Shown in pieces: positions 46,128 to 55,387 of a stretch of 64,000 bases of DNA; position 1 is the first letter of the stretch; each line of letters opens with the position of its first letter. Under the pieces are notes generated by a model. The model saw nothing but the letters and a program-made list of their open reading frames with translations. It did not search any database and was not told the origin of the DNA. The stretch is from positions 124,001-188,000 of the forward strand of contig MU863895.1 of assembly GCA_033296885.1 (NCBI GenBank). The letters are read 5' to 3'. Origin of the DNA: Triangularia verruculosa. Taxonomy: Eukaryota > Ascomycota > Sordariomycetes > Sordariales > Podosporaceae. Position numbers and translations under genes: made by a program.

Positions 46128-46994
46128 TCACCTAACAAAAGGAATCTTGGTCCCCACCCTCTTCCTATAACTGACATACTCATCCCCAAAGAACCTGATC
46201 AGCGCCTCCTCCTCCACTTTGATCCTGCCGCTGAAAAACTTCCACAGCACCGCCGCATACCCCATAAAGCTAACCACATTCCCCATCGTCAGCTGCGTCC
46301 CCAGCGCCCACCAAAAGAAGCCAAAGTAACTCGGATGTCTGAACCGCGCGTATATCCCGCTCGTCACGAGGACATGTTCGGCGTTCCGTTGGTGCTGAAC
46401 CAAGTGGTTGAAGCTAGGCCCGGCCTGGCACATGGCCACCGTGCGGACCGTCTGTCCTATCACGGTCAGGGCAAAGCCAGCCAGGCAGATGAGCTTCCCG
46501 AGGTGGAATGGCGCCCATTGTGCGTTGGGCCAAAAGACGTTTGCGACGAGGCATTCGAGGGTGGCGAAGGAGTGTGCGATTGCGTAGCCGGGCCAGTTGG
46601 CCGTCAGGAGGAATGATGAGACTTCGGCTGCTCGGGTGTTGTACGCTGCTGTGGTCCAGAATTCGAGAAAGTGGAAGGTCGAGAGGGAGGCGAGGAAGAA
46701 GGGGAGGCGCCAGAGTGGGGAGGAAGTGAAGAGGAGGATGTAGAGGGTGCTCGAGACGCCGATTGTAAGGGCTATGCCGAGGCAGAACGAACGGACGGCG
46801 ATGCCAGCTAGGGATTTGGGCTGTCGAGGGTAGTAGAGACGGTCTGGATTATTGTAGGCTGGAGCGCTGTCATTTTCAGAGTCAGCTTTGGTGTCCTCGG
46901 TAACAGCTTTGGCACGTTCGACAGGTCGGCCTTTTCTTCGCGAGCTGGTAGAGAAAGAGGTCGAGTGAAGAGTTGTGCGCTTGGGTTCCGGCAT
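46128..46994 (-). CDS. ste14: Protein-S-isoprenylcysteine O-methyltransferase (Ste14/ICMT)
   Basis: Single-exon CDS, 288 aa, ATG at 46992-46994. After a basic N-terminal region, several hydrophobic segments follow (AVRSFCLGIALTIGVSSTLY, FFLASLSTFHFLEFWTTAAY and others). The conserved C-terminal ICMT block is GIYARFRHPSYFGFFWWALG, then VEEEALIRFFGDEYVSYRKR and VGTKIPFVR. It carboxyl-methylates the prenylated Cys of CAAX proteins at the ER. Likely substrates include the CDC42 (CQIL) and G-gamma proteins encoded elsewhere in this window. Length and layout are typical. Confidence 0.92.
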   Translation of the reverse strand: MPEPKRTTLHSTSFSTSSRRKGRPVERAKAVTEDTKADSENDSAPAYNNPDRLYYPRQPKSLAGIAVRSFCLGIALTIGVSSTLYILLFTSSPLWRLPFFLASLSTFHFLEFWTTAAYNTRAAEVSSFLLTANWPGYAIAHSFATLECLVANVFWPNAQWAPFHLGKLICLAGFALTVIGQTVRTVAMCQAGPSFNHLVQHQRNAEHVLVTSGIYARFRHPSYFGFFWWALGTQLTMGNVVSFMGYAAVLWKFFSGRIKVEEEALIRFFGDEYVSYRKRVGTKIPFVR

Positions 46995-47622
46995 GATGCT
47001 AATGCGGAGCTCGAGATGGCTAGAGTGATTGAACGTGTTGGAAGAGATCAGACAATTATAGACTTACCTGTCAGGCGTCCATGCTCGGTACGTTCTCTCC
47101 ATCTGAAAGCGGTGCGGGTCGGTAGGAAGGCAGCTTGGAAGCCTCGTGCAAACAAAGGCCCTTGCTGTGCGCTTTCTTCTCCTAGTCCATTCCCCGTTGA
47201 GGTTGCTAGTATTGTAGTGTAAGTATTGTTGACTAAGCTGAGAATGCAAGTCTAGCCGTAGGAAATACTGTTGTTATTCGTCTTTGAGTCTCCGGCCGGT
47301 TATCGTCTTGCGAACTTCTAGTGCTGGATCGCGTCTCTGCCCTGTCAACCGAAGATTTGGGGCGCCGGCAGCCATGTCGGGTGTGGCCCCCACCATACAG
47401 GGGTTGAACCCCGTTATGACGCAATAGCTGGCATCTCAAGCTGCATAAATTGATGGAGCCGTCCCAACTTCAACGCTCTGAACATTGGAGCAACCCATTG
47501 AAGCTGGCGCAAGCTTTCTGCCGTCGATATGATATTTGTGTAGTGCTTGTCGATTGTGTCAGACCAAGACCAAGGATGTTGCTCGAGTTCAGAACTGCAG
47601 AAACCAGTGTCTCGGGTGCCCG
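46995..47622. other. Spacer between ste14 and the TMEM170-like gene
   Basis: 628 bp, promoter of ste14 and 3' flank of the next minus-strand gene. A GGGGTTGAACCCC palindrome lies at 47399-47411. It is not part of a tRNA fold. No gene seen. Confidence 0.45.
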
Positions 47623-48187
47623 TCACAGACCGCCTTGGATCCTGAAGGACGCGACGAGCAACACCAGAACGTTAACCCAGCCCCAAACAAACGGGACCCA
47701 GGTGGACATGGTGAAGCCTCCAGCAAGATAGCCAGCACCAACCCTGCGAAATATCAGCCTACAAATCCCGGCAGCTTCGAGCAACAGGAGGAAGACCAAC
47801 ATCAAGCCAACCACGCTGCCAGCTATGACAGCTTCGCACGCAGCGATAAACGCATAGATCAGGGGCACAATCCAGAGATATTTCCAATTAGACCTCCTCT
47901 TGCCGACCTGCATCAGGACGGCAACTCCCACAGCGCCCATGTGAAACAGACCATAGAGGATCAGAGTCCAGTAAAGCGTAAACTTCCAGATGTCGTCGAG
48001 CTCGTAGAGTGCGACCTTGGACTCCTGTGGCGGCCAGAATAGGGATGGGAAAGGCGGTTGCGTATATCCCGGCGGAGGGTTACCGCGAGGATCATCGCGT
48101 CGGAGATGGCGTCTACATGCTCATGTTAGAAGGTCGGGATTTATGGGTAGTAGACAGTATGAGATGAACCCACGATATGCGGTCCAT
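47623..48187 (-). CDS. Small integral membrane protein, TMEM170-like
   Basis: CDS on the minus strand is join(48187..48174, 48112..47623), 167 aa. A 14-nt first exon (MDRIS) is followed by a 61-nt intron (GTGGGT...TAACATGAGCATGTAG). The protein begins with a Pro-rich cytosolic stretch (PPPGYTQPPFPSLFWPPQES), then ELDDIWKFTLYWTLILYGLF and three further hydrophobic segments: KYLWIVPLIYAFIAACEAVI, VVGLMLVFLLLLEAAGICRL and VPFVWGWVNVLVLLVASFRI. Spacing and the final W-VPF...VL-VASFR block resemble the TMEM170 family of ER/nuclear-envelope shaping proteins; this family call is moderate. The splice fits frame, branch site and consensus. The first exon is too short to be certain. Confidence 0.72.
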
Positions 48188-48552
48188 GGCGACCAGCAGC
48201 GCCTGCTGGCCGTGTTGTCTGTCGGGAGAATGGGTATTGGTGTCCCCAATGGATCAATAAGCTGTGACTGGCAGTGAGGTCGGCGGATGATGCTGAGTTC
48301 AGCGCCCGGGCACTCAGATAACAGGGGAGCTGGGTGAGCTTGGTTAGTGCATAACCCGGATATAAGCATATGCCTCGGCACCGACACACCACAGGCGCGG
48401 CGCACCTTGATGCCGAGCGCGCGTCTGCCCCTCGACTTATGTAGATTCATGCCTTTCAATATCAAACTAGTTTCGTCGTTGATTTGTTCCTTGTTGTCGT
48501 TACTTTTCCGCCTCTTATGACTTGATCCAGGTTTCAGCCGACCACATTCGCA
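48188..48552. other. Divergent promoter region, TMEM170-like / pex8
   Basis: 365 bp between divergent starts. No coding sequence or repeat seen. Confidence 0.5.
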
Positions 48553-50634
48553 ATGTCTATCGATCGCCTCCTGACCAAAGTCCTGGAGCTCCTCCTGGAC
48601 GTCCATGATGATGCGCGCACCGAGCAAATCTACGGGTCAACCACTACGCTGTTGACCAATCTTTCGAATCCTCTGAACATTTCCCTTCTCACATCACAGC
48701 TTTTGATAGCGCCTGCAATATGGGGTCGTCCGGATGGAATGCGCACATGCTATCGGGTCATCAGCATCTACAACTCGGCTGCCATTCACGTGCGCCGGAA
48801 CGAAATCGAGAACGCCAAAAACAAAGGTCAACAACGGCTGGGCGGTGGCTTGGGTAGCGACGCATGGACGAAAGCAGTTTTGAAGGGCGCCGACGATCAA
48901 TCGAGCAGATGGCAGCATCTCCTGGTCTTTGGTGGTGTATTGATGGGCATGGAGAGCAGCAACCGGAATTCGTTAAGCGGAGGGATGCGCCGGACGGTTG
49001 AGCGCGCTGTTGTCACCTCTGCGAACCTCGCCCTTCAAAGGGATGGACTGGCCCCTCTGGCACCCGCTGGGCCGGTAGCACTGGCGCTCAATTACACATT
49101 TTCTCTGCTGTCGGAATCATCGCGTGCCATGTTGGACTGCGATGCCCTGATTCCGACTGCAACAACGGCTTTGCTTGGCCCCGACGGCCTCGGGGATGGG
49201 TGGTTCCTCAGCGCCATCGAGCTCGACGTGCATCAAGCAGAAGATAAGTTCACATGGGAGCCCAACTCGCCGTCGTACCTTCATATCACCCAGCTGGAGA
49301 AGAAGCCTTTGGTGTCTGGACTGGGCCCCTTGTCGAGGCTGCTGGGATATGCAATCCAGAATGCAAGAGATTCGCGGGTAATCCTTCAGCTTCAGGATGA
49401 TTTGGTTGCGTTCACCGGGAAACTTTTCCACCACTGGCAGGCTAATAAGCTCTCCGAGCTTGAGATTTCCGAGGAGAGCCTCTTCCTCACGCCTCAGACG
49501 ATAACCGGAACATGGGAGGGTCTCTGGCAGTTCCTCAAGAAGCTCATGTACGGCATTGTAGCCATCTCGCAAGCAGTTGTCGCAAGGAGCCTGCTCGACT
49601 GGCGTCTGAAGAAGCACGACGTAGCGCCAGTAGTGGCCACCAAGACACTGCACACTCTTCGGAACCTTTATTTCATCTCTTCCAGAAACGGGAGCGACTC
49701 ATTCCAGGTCTATTCCTTCACCTACCTGACCTCTCTCGACACACTGGCCCGGTTTGGTGAGGCCTCGGCCGCCTTCCTCCAGGCAATCAAACCGACTACT
49801 GAGGGATCAATCCCCGCTCATCCCCTTCATCGCACACTCGACCTCTTCTACCTCAATGTTGCCGAGCACCTACCACTTCACCTCCCACCAGAAGCATGTG
49901 ACAAGCTGATCGTCCAGCCGGCAATCACATACCTCACTCACTCAGCCCCCTTATCACCTCGCATGATGGAGCTGTTCGAGTCAGCTCACAGCGCAGTCTT
50001 ATCAGTGCTATCCTGCCCACACAACGCCCCCATCACCGTCGAGCTCGTCCCATTCTACGCCGAGACCCTGTTCTCCTCTTTCCCCAAGCACATCTCACCA
50101 CGGCAGTTCCGCTTGGCTTTCAAGACAATGATGCAGATCCTGTCACCACCATTCCCCATTGCAGCCAGCCACCCACGGCTAGCCGAGGCACTTCTCGAGA
50201 TGGTTCGCTATCGCGCCAGCGTTGCTGGACAAAACCCAGACGGAGAGAAACCTCTGCCACCGCCACCTGCGGTAGACCCCCAGGCACAGCAGGAAGCGCA
50301 AGATCCAGTGTCAGAACAGAGCACGCTTGTCCTCACATTGATCGACGCCCTGCCATTCCTACAGCTGAATATCTTTGAGGATTGGATGACGCTAGCTGCT
50401 CACTCGGTGAACGAGATCAAAGACAATCAGCTCAGGGAAGTGGTCAAGAGGAGGTTCTGGGAAGTGCTGGTGAGCGGGGAGATGGATGTCGAGAGAGCCG
50501 CCATCGGAGTGGCTTGGTGGGGAACGAAGGGAGGACGGGAGGCCGTCTTGTTTGGGCAGCCGCCACAGAAACAGGAGGAGATGTACATGATGAGCGGGGC
50601 GCTTTCTTCCCCTGCGAGGCAGTGCAAGTTGTGA
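48553..50634 (+). CDS. pex8: Peroxisome biogenesis protein Pex8 (peroxin 8)
   Basis: Single-exon CDS, 693 aa, mostly helical, with no signal peptide. Features include DRLLTKVLELLLDVHDDART at the start and FGGVLMGMESSNRNSLSGGM further in. Conserved central blocks are RNLYFISSRNG..SFQVYSFTYLTSLD and LFYLNVAEHLPL. The protein ends in ARQCKL, whose last three residues (CKL) fit a PTS1 peroxisomal import signal. Pex8 is the intraperoxisomal peroxin that links the docking and RING subcomplexes of the import machine, and it commonly carries its own PTS1. Length and layout fit filamentous-fungal Pex8. The call rests on family resemblance plus the PTS1. Confidence 0.75.
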   Translation: MSIDRLLTKVLELLLDVHDDARTEQIYGSTTTLLTNLSNPLNISLLTSQLLIAPAIWGRPDGMRTCYRVISIYNSAAIHVRRNEIENAKNKGQQRLGGGLGSDAWTKAVLKGADDQSSRWQHLLVFGGVLMGMESSNRNSLSGGMRRTVERAVVTSANLALQRDGLAPLAPAGPVALALNYTFSLLSESSRAMLDCDALIPTATTALLGPDGLGDGWFLSAIELDVHQAEDKFTWEPNSPSYLHITQLEKKPLVSGLGPLSRLLGYAIQNARDSRVILQLQDDLVAFTGKLFHHWQANKLSELEISEESLFLTPQTITGTWEGLWQFLKKLMYGIVAISQAVVARSLLDWRLKKHDVAPVVATKTLHTLRNLYFISSRNGSDSFQVYSFTYLTSLDTLARFGEASAAFLQAIKPTTEGSIPAHPLHRTLDLFYLNVAEHLPLHLPPEACDKLIVQPAITYLTHSAPLSPRMMELFESAHSAVLSVLSCPHNAPITVELVPFYAETLFSSFPKHISPRQFRLAFKTMMQILSPPFPIAASHPRLAEALLEMVRYRASVAGQNPDGEKPLPPPPAVDPQAQQEAQDPVSEQSTLVLTLIDALPFLQLNIFEDWMTLAAHSVNEIKDNQLREVVKRRFWEVLVSGEMDVERAAIGVAWWGTKGGREAVLFGQPPQKQEEMYMMSGALSSPARQCKL

Positions 50635-51311
50635 GGGCGGTTCAGGTGACCGTTATACAAGCCTTACTGATAGATGGCGCGTAAGCTCTTACGCGGTTGG
50701 GGGTACAAGGCGGCTTTTGGGGAGCTCAAATGCTAGCTTGGTGTTAGTGCGTTGGGAGCACGGAAACATAGCATTTCAAGGAACACTATGGGGTCGCTGG
50801 CCTATCCGAGAACGCTCGCCGGGCCGCGTTTGTCCATCCGGCTGGCTGGGAGGCAGCTCATCGGCCTTGGACAAGTGCAACAGAACCACATGACGCCGGT
50901 CCCGATCGTGCTTTGATCAGGCGGTGAGCCGGCCGTTTCGTTTCATACGCAAACTTTGTCACTCCGGCTTCCGCCAGTTGTCTGACGATGGCATACGATG
51001 GAGAGCTGGGGGGAGGTAATACTGTACGCTGTGGAGGCATACACATGTAATATAGGACCCCACACGTAGGGGTACGCAAGGGACTTTTGTGGCAGGACAC
51101 GAGCGTGGGTATAGGGAGATGGGATGATTAATGAAGGATGATTTAGTAACTTGGGCAACGTCGGGTTTGTTCCACTTGTGCATCGTTTAACAAGCTGGCG
51201 ATGAAGTATATATATCATCCACAGCTGCTCCTCGAAATCAGATCTGTCAACGCCCAGCTTCTATCACAGCAAAGATCAGTCAAAGTAACACAGTCAAGAA
51301 ACTCAGCCAAC
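50635..51311. other. Spacer at the left edge of the accessory island
   Basis: 677 bp with no supported gene. A TATATATAT element at 51207-51215 lies about 100 bp upstream of the next start codon. Confidence 0.5.
51207..51215 (+). promoter_or_regulatory. TATA-like element of the 51312 gene
   Basis: tatatatat about 97 bp upstream of the ATG; a TATA-like element also precedes each of the next five genes in this island. Confidence 0.5.
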
Positions 51312-51815
51312 ATGTCCTGGAACTTCCGTACCAACGACCACGCCACTGGGGTAGGTGTCCTTTGGTATTTTATGATAAGCAACAAGTACTAATCGGAACA
51401 GTACGCCTCGGTCCCAGAAACCAACACCGCCACTTCTACCACTCAAGCCCCCACCGCTACAGCTACGGATCCAGAGTCAACGCCCACTACCGCAACCACC
51501 CTCGACCCAACGGCGGGGTCCACCACCTCGGCTACTGAGCCCTCAGCACCAGACACGACCAATCCGCTGGTCACGCAGCTTGATCCTGCCCACGTCAAAC
51601 CTGCTAAACCCGTTGATGAGGATGATGTAGAGGGAGAAGGCAACCAGGAGGGAGGTGGGAAACTAGGGGAGAAGATTGAAGGGAGGATTAGAGGTGCGGT
51701 TGGGGGCGTGGTAGATGATATCAAGTGTGCTTGTTCTGGACCGTCATCGTCGAAGAAGGAGGAAGAGGGGGAGGGGAAGAAGAAGGGTTTTTCGTCATTG
51801 TGGAGGGATTCTTAA
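51312..51815 (+). CDS. Small Thr/Ala/Pro-rich protein, unknown
   Basis: CDS is join(51312..51350, 51402..51815), 150 aa, with a 51-nt intron (gtaggt...actaatcggaacag, with a good branch site). Exon 1 encodes MSWNFRTNDHATG. Exon 2 continues YASVPETNTAT into a Thr/Ala/Ser/Pro-rich stretch (about 20-75), an acidic patch (DEDDVEGEG), an amphipathic Gly/Lys/Ile segment (GEKIEGRIRGAVGGVVDDIK), a CAC motif and a Lys/Glu-rich tail. There is no signal peptide, membrane segment or known domain. It opens the accessory island and shares the Thr-rich style of its neighbours but lacks their W-A-x-Y-W motif. The gene call rests on splice consensus and codon use. Confidence 0.6.
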
Positions 51816-52117
51816 GGTTGCTTTGAGTTGGAGTTTGTCATGTGGTAAGGATTTTTGGTGGGTGAGGGCTTGCAAGTTGTGGGTGGTGGCTGGATAGGCT
51901 GGGGGATGAGTGGAAGTTAACATGAATTTGACTTTTTTTTTTTTTTTTCATTTGCGGTTATATATTTTCTCGTTACCTTACTTCTGCTTTCACCTTTCTT
52001 AACATTTCATGCAGAAGACGCGCTTTGGTTCTGTTAGATACGGCTTCAACCTCACCATCACAGTCCACCCGCTATCACAACAAACTCATACCTCACTTTC
52101 TACCCTCGACCTCTAGA
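51816..52117. other. Promoter region of the 52118 gene
   Basis: 302 bp. Contains an 18-nt T-run (51931-51948) and a TATA-like ttatatatttt (51958-51968). No gene. Confidence 0.5.
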
Positions 52118-52867
52118 ATGACGGATCAAGAAGTCCCCTACTCGGCACCACCCTTCGACCCAGAGCATCTGGGCGAATTCTATTACAAAGGTTTGTACAG
52201 ATTCCGCCGGGTAGCCCCCGAGGATGCTGGTACCGAAGACGAGAGGCATGCCTGTAGCTGGGCAGATTACTGGTTTGCTTACGCCATGGAGGCCATGAAG
52301 CGGCTTAAAGGAGAGGAAAGTGAAACATCATCGACTTTTGATGGTGATATACCGGAAGACATGGGGCAGCAGCGGCAGACTGCCGCCGAAGACAATGTGG
52401 AGGAGAGGCTTGAAGAGCTGGGAGAATTGGAAGCCGCCGAAGACAATGTGGAGGAGAGGCTTGAAGAGCTGGGAGAATTGGAGGACTGGGTTGATGAACG
52501 GCTGGATGAACTGATTAGAAGTATTAATGTCGACTCAACGGTTACCTCAACGGCTGACTCAACGGCCGCCTCACCAGCTATTTCAACGGCTACCCCAACA
52601 GCCGCCTCGACTAACGGCCCTTCTACAGCCGCCTCAACGGCTTCAACCGTTGGTCCTTCTACAGCTATGACGGCCACCTCGGCTGACGGTCCTTCTACCA
52701 CTACAACTTCCACGTCGGTCGAGGATTCGATCTCCGCCGCTCTCTCATCACTAGTCGCCAGCGTAGAGAGGTATTTTGCCAGCATAGAAAGGTATCTTGC
52801 CAGGGAGGAGGGCCGGGGAGAGATGGCGGAGGAGGGCGGTGGTGGGGAAGAACAGGTTCAATCTTAG
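52118..52867 (+). CDS. Island family member A: W-A-x-Y-W motif, coiled coil, Thr/Ser/Ala-rich tail
   Basis: Single-exon CDS, 249 aa, from ATG 52118. The N-terminal region PFDPEHLGEF...FRRV leads to WADYWFAYAMEAMKRLK (about residues 48-64), the motif shared with three neighbours. Then comes an acidic coiled coil. It contains an exact tandem duplication of the 17-residue unit AAEDNVEERLEELGELE (51 bp; 52382-52432 and 52433-52483), followed by WVDERLDELIRSI. A Thr/Ser/Ala/Pro repeat region (about 140-205) and a final helical, acidic segment complete it. It lacks the C-terminal C2HC finger of the minus-strand and 56824 members. There is no signal peptide or known domain; the family is unrecognised. 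Confidence 0.7.
   Translation: MTDQEVPYSAPPFDPEHLGEFYYKGLYRFRRVAPEDAGTEDERHACSWADYWFAYAMEAMKRLKGEESETSSTFDGDIPEDMGQQRQTAAEDNVEERLEELGELEAAEDNVEERLEELGELEDWVDERLDELIRSINVDSTVTSTADSTAASPAISTATPTAASTNGPSTAASTASTVGPSTAMTATSADGPSTTTTSTSVEDSISAALSSLVASVERYFASIERYLAREEGRGEMAEEGGGGEEQVQS
52382..52483 (+). repeat. 51-bp tandem duplication inside family member A
   Basis: Two adjacent 51-bp units (17 codons each) are identical except for the final base (GAA/GAG). This is an in-frame, recent duplication in the coiled-coil segment. Confidence 0.95.
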
Positions 52868-53828
52868 GAAAAGGGTCGGTTCTATCTCTGGATCTCAATC
52901 CCTCCCTCCTTTCCGTCTCCCACCCATCCTCCACTGCCTCCGCGGTTTCCGGCGTAGAAAAGCGAATCACTGTAGGCAGGTTCAATTTTGAACTCCCAGC
53001 ACAACGACTTGGAAGCGAGACAGTCCGGACCGGAAGAAAATAGTCGTCGTGTTTTAAGCGTGTGCGGATCTGCCTAGGTGGTTGAGGGAGGAATCACTTG
53101 ATTATCATTGCAAGATGATGCACAGTGGCTATCTTTTTCTCATGGGGGAGGGGGGGTGGTGATAGGTAGCTGAGCGATACTGTTGGATAGAGATACGGAC
53201 TTTGGAGGATTATTAGAGGGTTGTCGTATGTAAAATGACGTCTTTGACTGTACTTTGGCGCTATTTTGATATGGTTTGGTGGCTTTTGGCTACGGTACCT
53301 TATCTCTCAACATTTTTCGTTCAGGTGACTTCAGAGCCTCGAAAGCTAATGATGGGAAGTTGAAATCACATGGATCAATACTCTAAACACAGCCCGCAGG
53401 CACTCTCTCAGATACACCAATCATGTCTTCAAAACGCAATCAAAATATATTTTCCTTTCTAGGTACCTATTCTAGGTACAGCATGCCTCCGGTTACAATC
53501 TCCTCCCGCACCTCCCGAAATCTTTCCTCGTTCATCATTTGATGAAGGATGAAGATGTGGATAAGACTATCTGAAGGTGAAAAGCGGGACTGACTGGGTA
53601 AATACACGCTGGTGCTTACAAAGCTGTGTGCCAGGCCAAAGGACGAAAGAAAAGAAGGAAGAAGAAGGAAGTGAAAGAGGGCAAAGGAAAGGCCTGAACA
53701 ATAAGGACTGGTAACAGAGCATCATTACCATTCTCATCGATTGCATGCCCCATTCAAACCCGTACCAGCCCGTGAATATCCTTTCTTTCCCCCCCATCAT
53801 GCAAATGTTAGTCCGCAAAGGTAGATAC
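52868..53828. other. Convergent spacer between members A and B
   Basis: About 960 bp with no supported gene. Contains palindromic GGTACC elements near 53295 and 53460-53478 and a G-run near 53145-53158. Confidence 0.5.
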
Positions 53829-54506
53829 CTAGTTCTCCTCGTTGCCACTTTTACCAGGGCAAACAGTGAGCTGGTGGAAACCGGGTGGCCACCCACTGGG
53901 ATACGTGTGTCCGCAGTCCCCGCAGATCTTAGGGCTGTAATAGGAAATGTGGCCATCAGAAACGCGCTGGGCAGAAGGAGGGGTGGATTCCGTTTCAGAG
54001 GCGGTGGTGGTGGTTGGGGTGAGGGTGGGAGCTGAGAAAGTTGTGCCCGTGGCGGTGACTTCCGATGCTGCTGCTGAAGTTGTTGGAGTCTCCACGGCCG
54101 GCGCCGCTGCGGTAGTTGATGAAGCAATGGAGGAAGGGGGGGAGTCGGTGGTAGTGGTAGAGGTGGAAGATTGGAGCATGAGTTTGCTGACCATTTCCTC
54201 GAGCTCTTTGACGCGATTCTCCAAACTTTCGCTGGCGTTGGTAGGAGCTAGGGCAGCTGGGGCATGCTGGCTGTTTGCTTGTTGCTCGCAGCGCAGCCGA
54301 TTCATGGCTTCTTGGAAGCACTTGCGCCAGTATTTGGCCCAATCCAAGGAGATACAGGCTGCTCCATCGGAGCCAATGCGTCCTTGAAGGACTGCGGCGT
54401 TGAATTGTTCAAAGACGTGTGCTGTGTTGACGACGATGAGCACGTTGTCGATGTGAGAGGACTCAAAGGCTGGTGGCAGAGGGGCTGGGTACCAGCGGCC
54501 TGCCAT
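53829..54506 (-). CDS. Island family member B: W-A-x-Y-W motif, coiled coil, C2HC finger
   Basis: Single-exon CDS on the minus strand, 225 aa, ATG at 54504-54506. The N-terminus has SHIDNVL and then WAKYWRKCFQEAMNRLR (about residues 55-71), which aligns without gaps with members A, D and E. Then LENRVKELEEMVSKL forms a short coiled coil. A Ser/Thr/Pro/Ala linker (about 110-180) follows. The C-terminus has C-GD-C-(12)-H-QLTV-C, a probable zinc-binding C2HC finger (SPKICGDCGHTYPSGW). There is no signal peptide. A palindromic CTTATAAG (54645-54652) lies about 140 bp upstream. Function is unknown; the finger suggests binding of nucleic acid or protein, which is inference only. Confidence 0.75.
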   Translation of the reverse strand: MAGRWYPAPLPPAFESSHIDNVLIVVNTAHVFEQFNAAVLQGRIGSDGAACISLDWAKYWRKCFQEAMNRLRCEQQANSQHAPAALAPTNASESLENRVKELEEMVSKLMLQSSTSTTTTDSPPSSIASSTTAAAPAVETPTTSAAASEVTATGTTFSAPTLTPTTTTASETESTPPSAQRVSDGHISYYSPKICGDCGHTYPSGWPPGFHQLTVCPGKSGNEEN

Positions 54507-55387
54507 TTTGAGGGTACCTTAGGCAAGGATGGTTGGGTTGGTTTATGTTGATGAGATGATGATGGTGCCTTTGTGGGCAGTCAGAGGAATTAAAGAGGGT
54601 GATGAATGCAGCGGTTGTAAATTCTGAGAGGCTACACATGGTGCCTTATAAGGGTACAAGAAATAATCATGCGATGAACTCAAATACGCCTATCTCATCT
54701 TTGCCGCGGCTATGATTGAATTTCACTTGTTTGTGGCTCAACATGAGCAACCACGGAGCTGGTCCTCGCGTTTAGTGGAGTTGGCTTCATCAAAAAGCAC
54801 CTCAGGTACCTTACCTGACCAGCTTGAGATATCCTGGATTGTTCAAGCACCCCACTTCAGGGGTGCCTCTGAATACTCGCGCTTCCCTTGTACTAGACAT
54901 CCATCTTAGCCGTTATTGGATGTATCATCTGTCTTTATAGCATCTCATTTTGTTTCTACCGACAGGTGTCTTGATTTAATCCAGCCAGAACCTTTGTTGA
55001 AGATTCTGAGGCCGTTCCCTGTTGGACGTGAGATAGGATGGCTACCTAGGTACATTCTAGCGGCGGTCTCATATCAGGTACACTTGGTTGTATGTCAATC
55101 GAATGTCACAACGTGGAGGCATGTACTAGGTTTCTACTCAACCGGAACTCCGGAGGTGCCATGCCACTTGATCATGGTTGATTTGAGCCACAGCCGGCGC
55201 CACAGAAAGACGGACCTCAACCTTCTCATATCTTGAACGAGATAGGCGTTTTGTGGAGCCATATATATATTTTCCTCTGCCCTCTGGTCTTGTCGGCGCC
55301 GTTGGAACTTACTTTTCTCTTAGCAGAGCATCAAATTCATCGTCATCGCTAGCAGCCAAACACTAGATCCCTCGTCTTCTTCTCAAA
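54507..55387. other. Divergent region between members B and C
   Basis: About 880 bp with no supported gene. It carries GGTACC-type palindromes (54513-54519, 54803-54815, 55045-55050) and TATA-like elements for both flanking genes (54645-54652 minus; 55261-55274 plus). Confidence 0.5.

Noticed and set aside
47399..47411. GGGGTTGAACCCC as a tRNA T-arm
   Set aside because: The flanks do not form acceptor, D or anticodon stems on either strand; it is just a palindrome.
54916..55236. 106-codon frame between members B and C as an extra island gene
   Set aside because: No W-A-x-Y-W motif, coiled coil or linker composition, and it overlaps the divergent promoter region.
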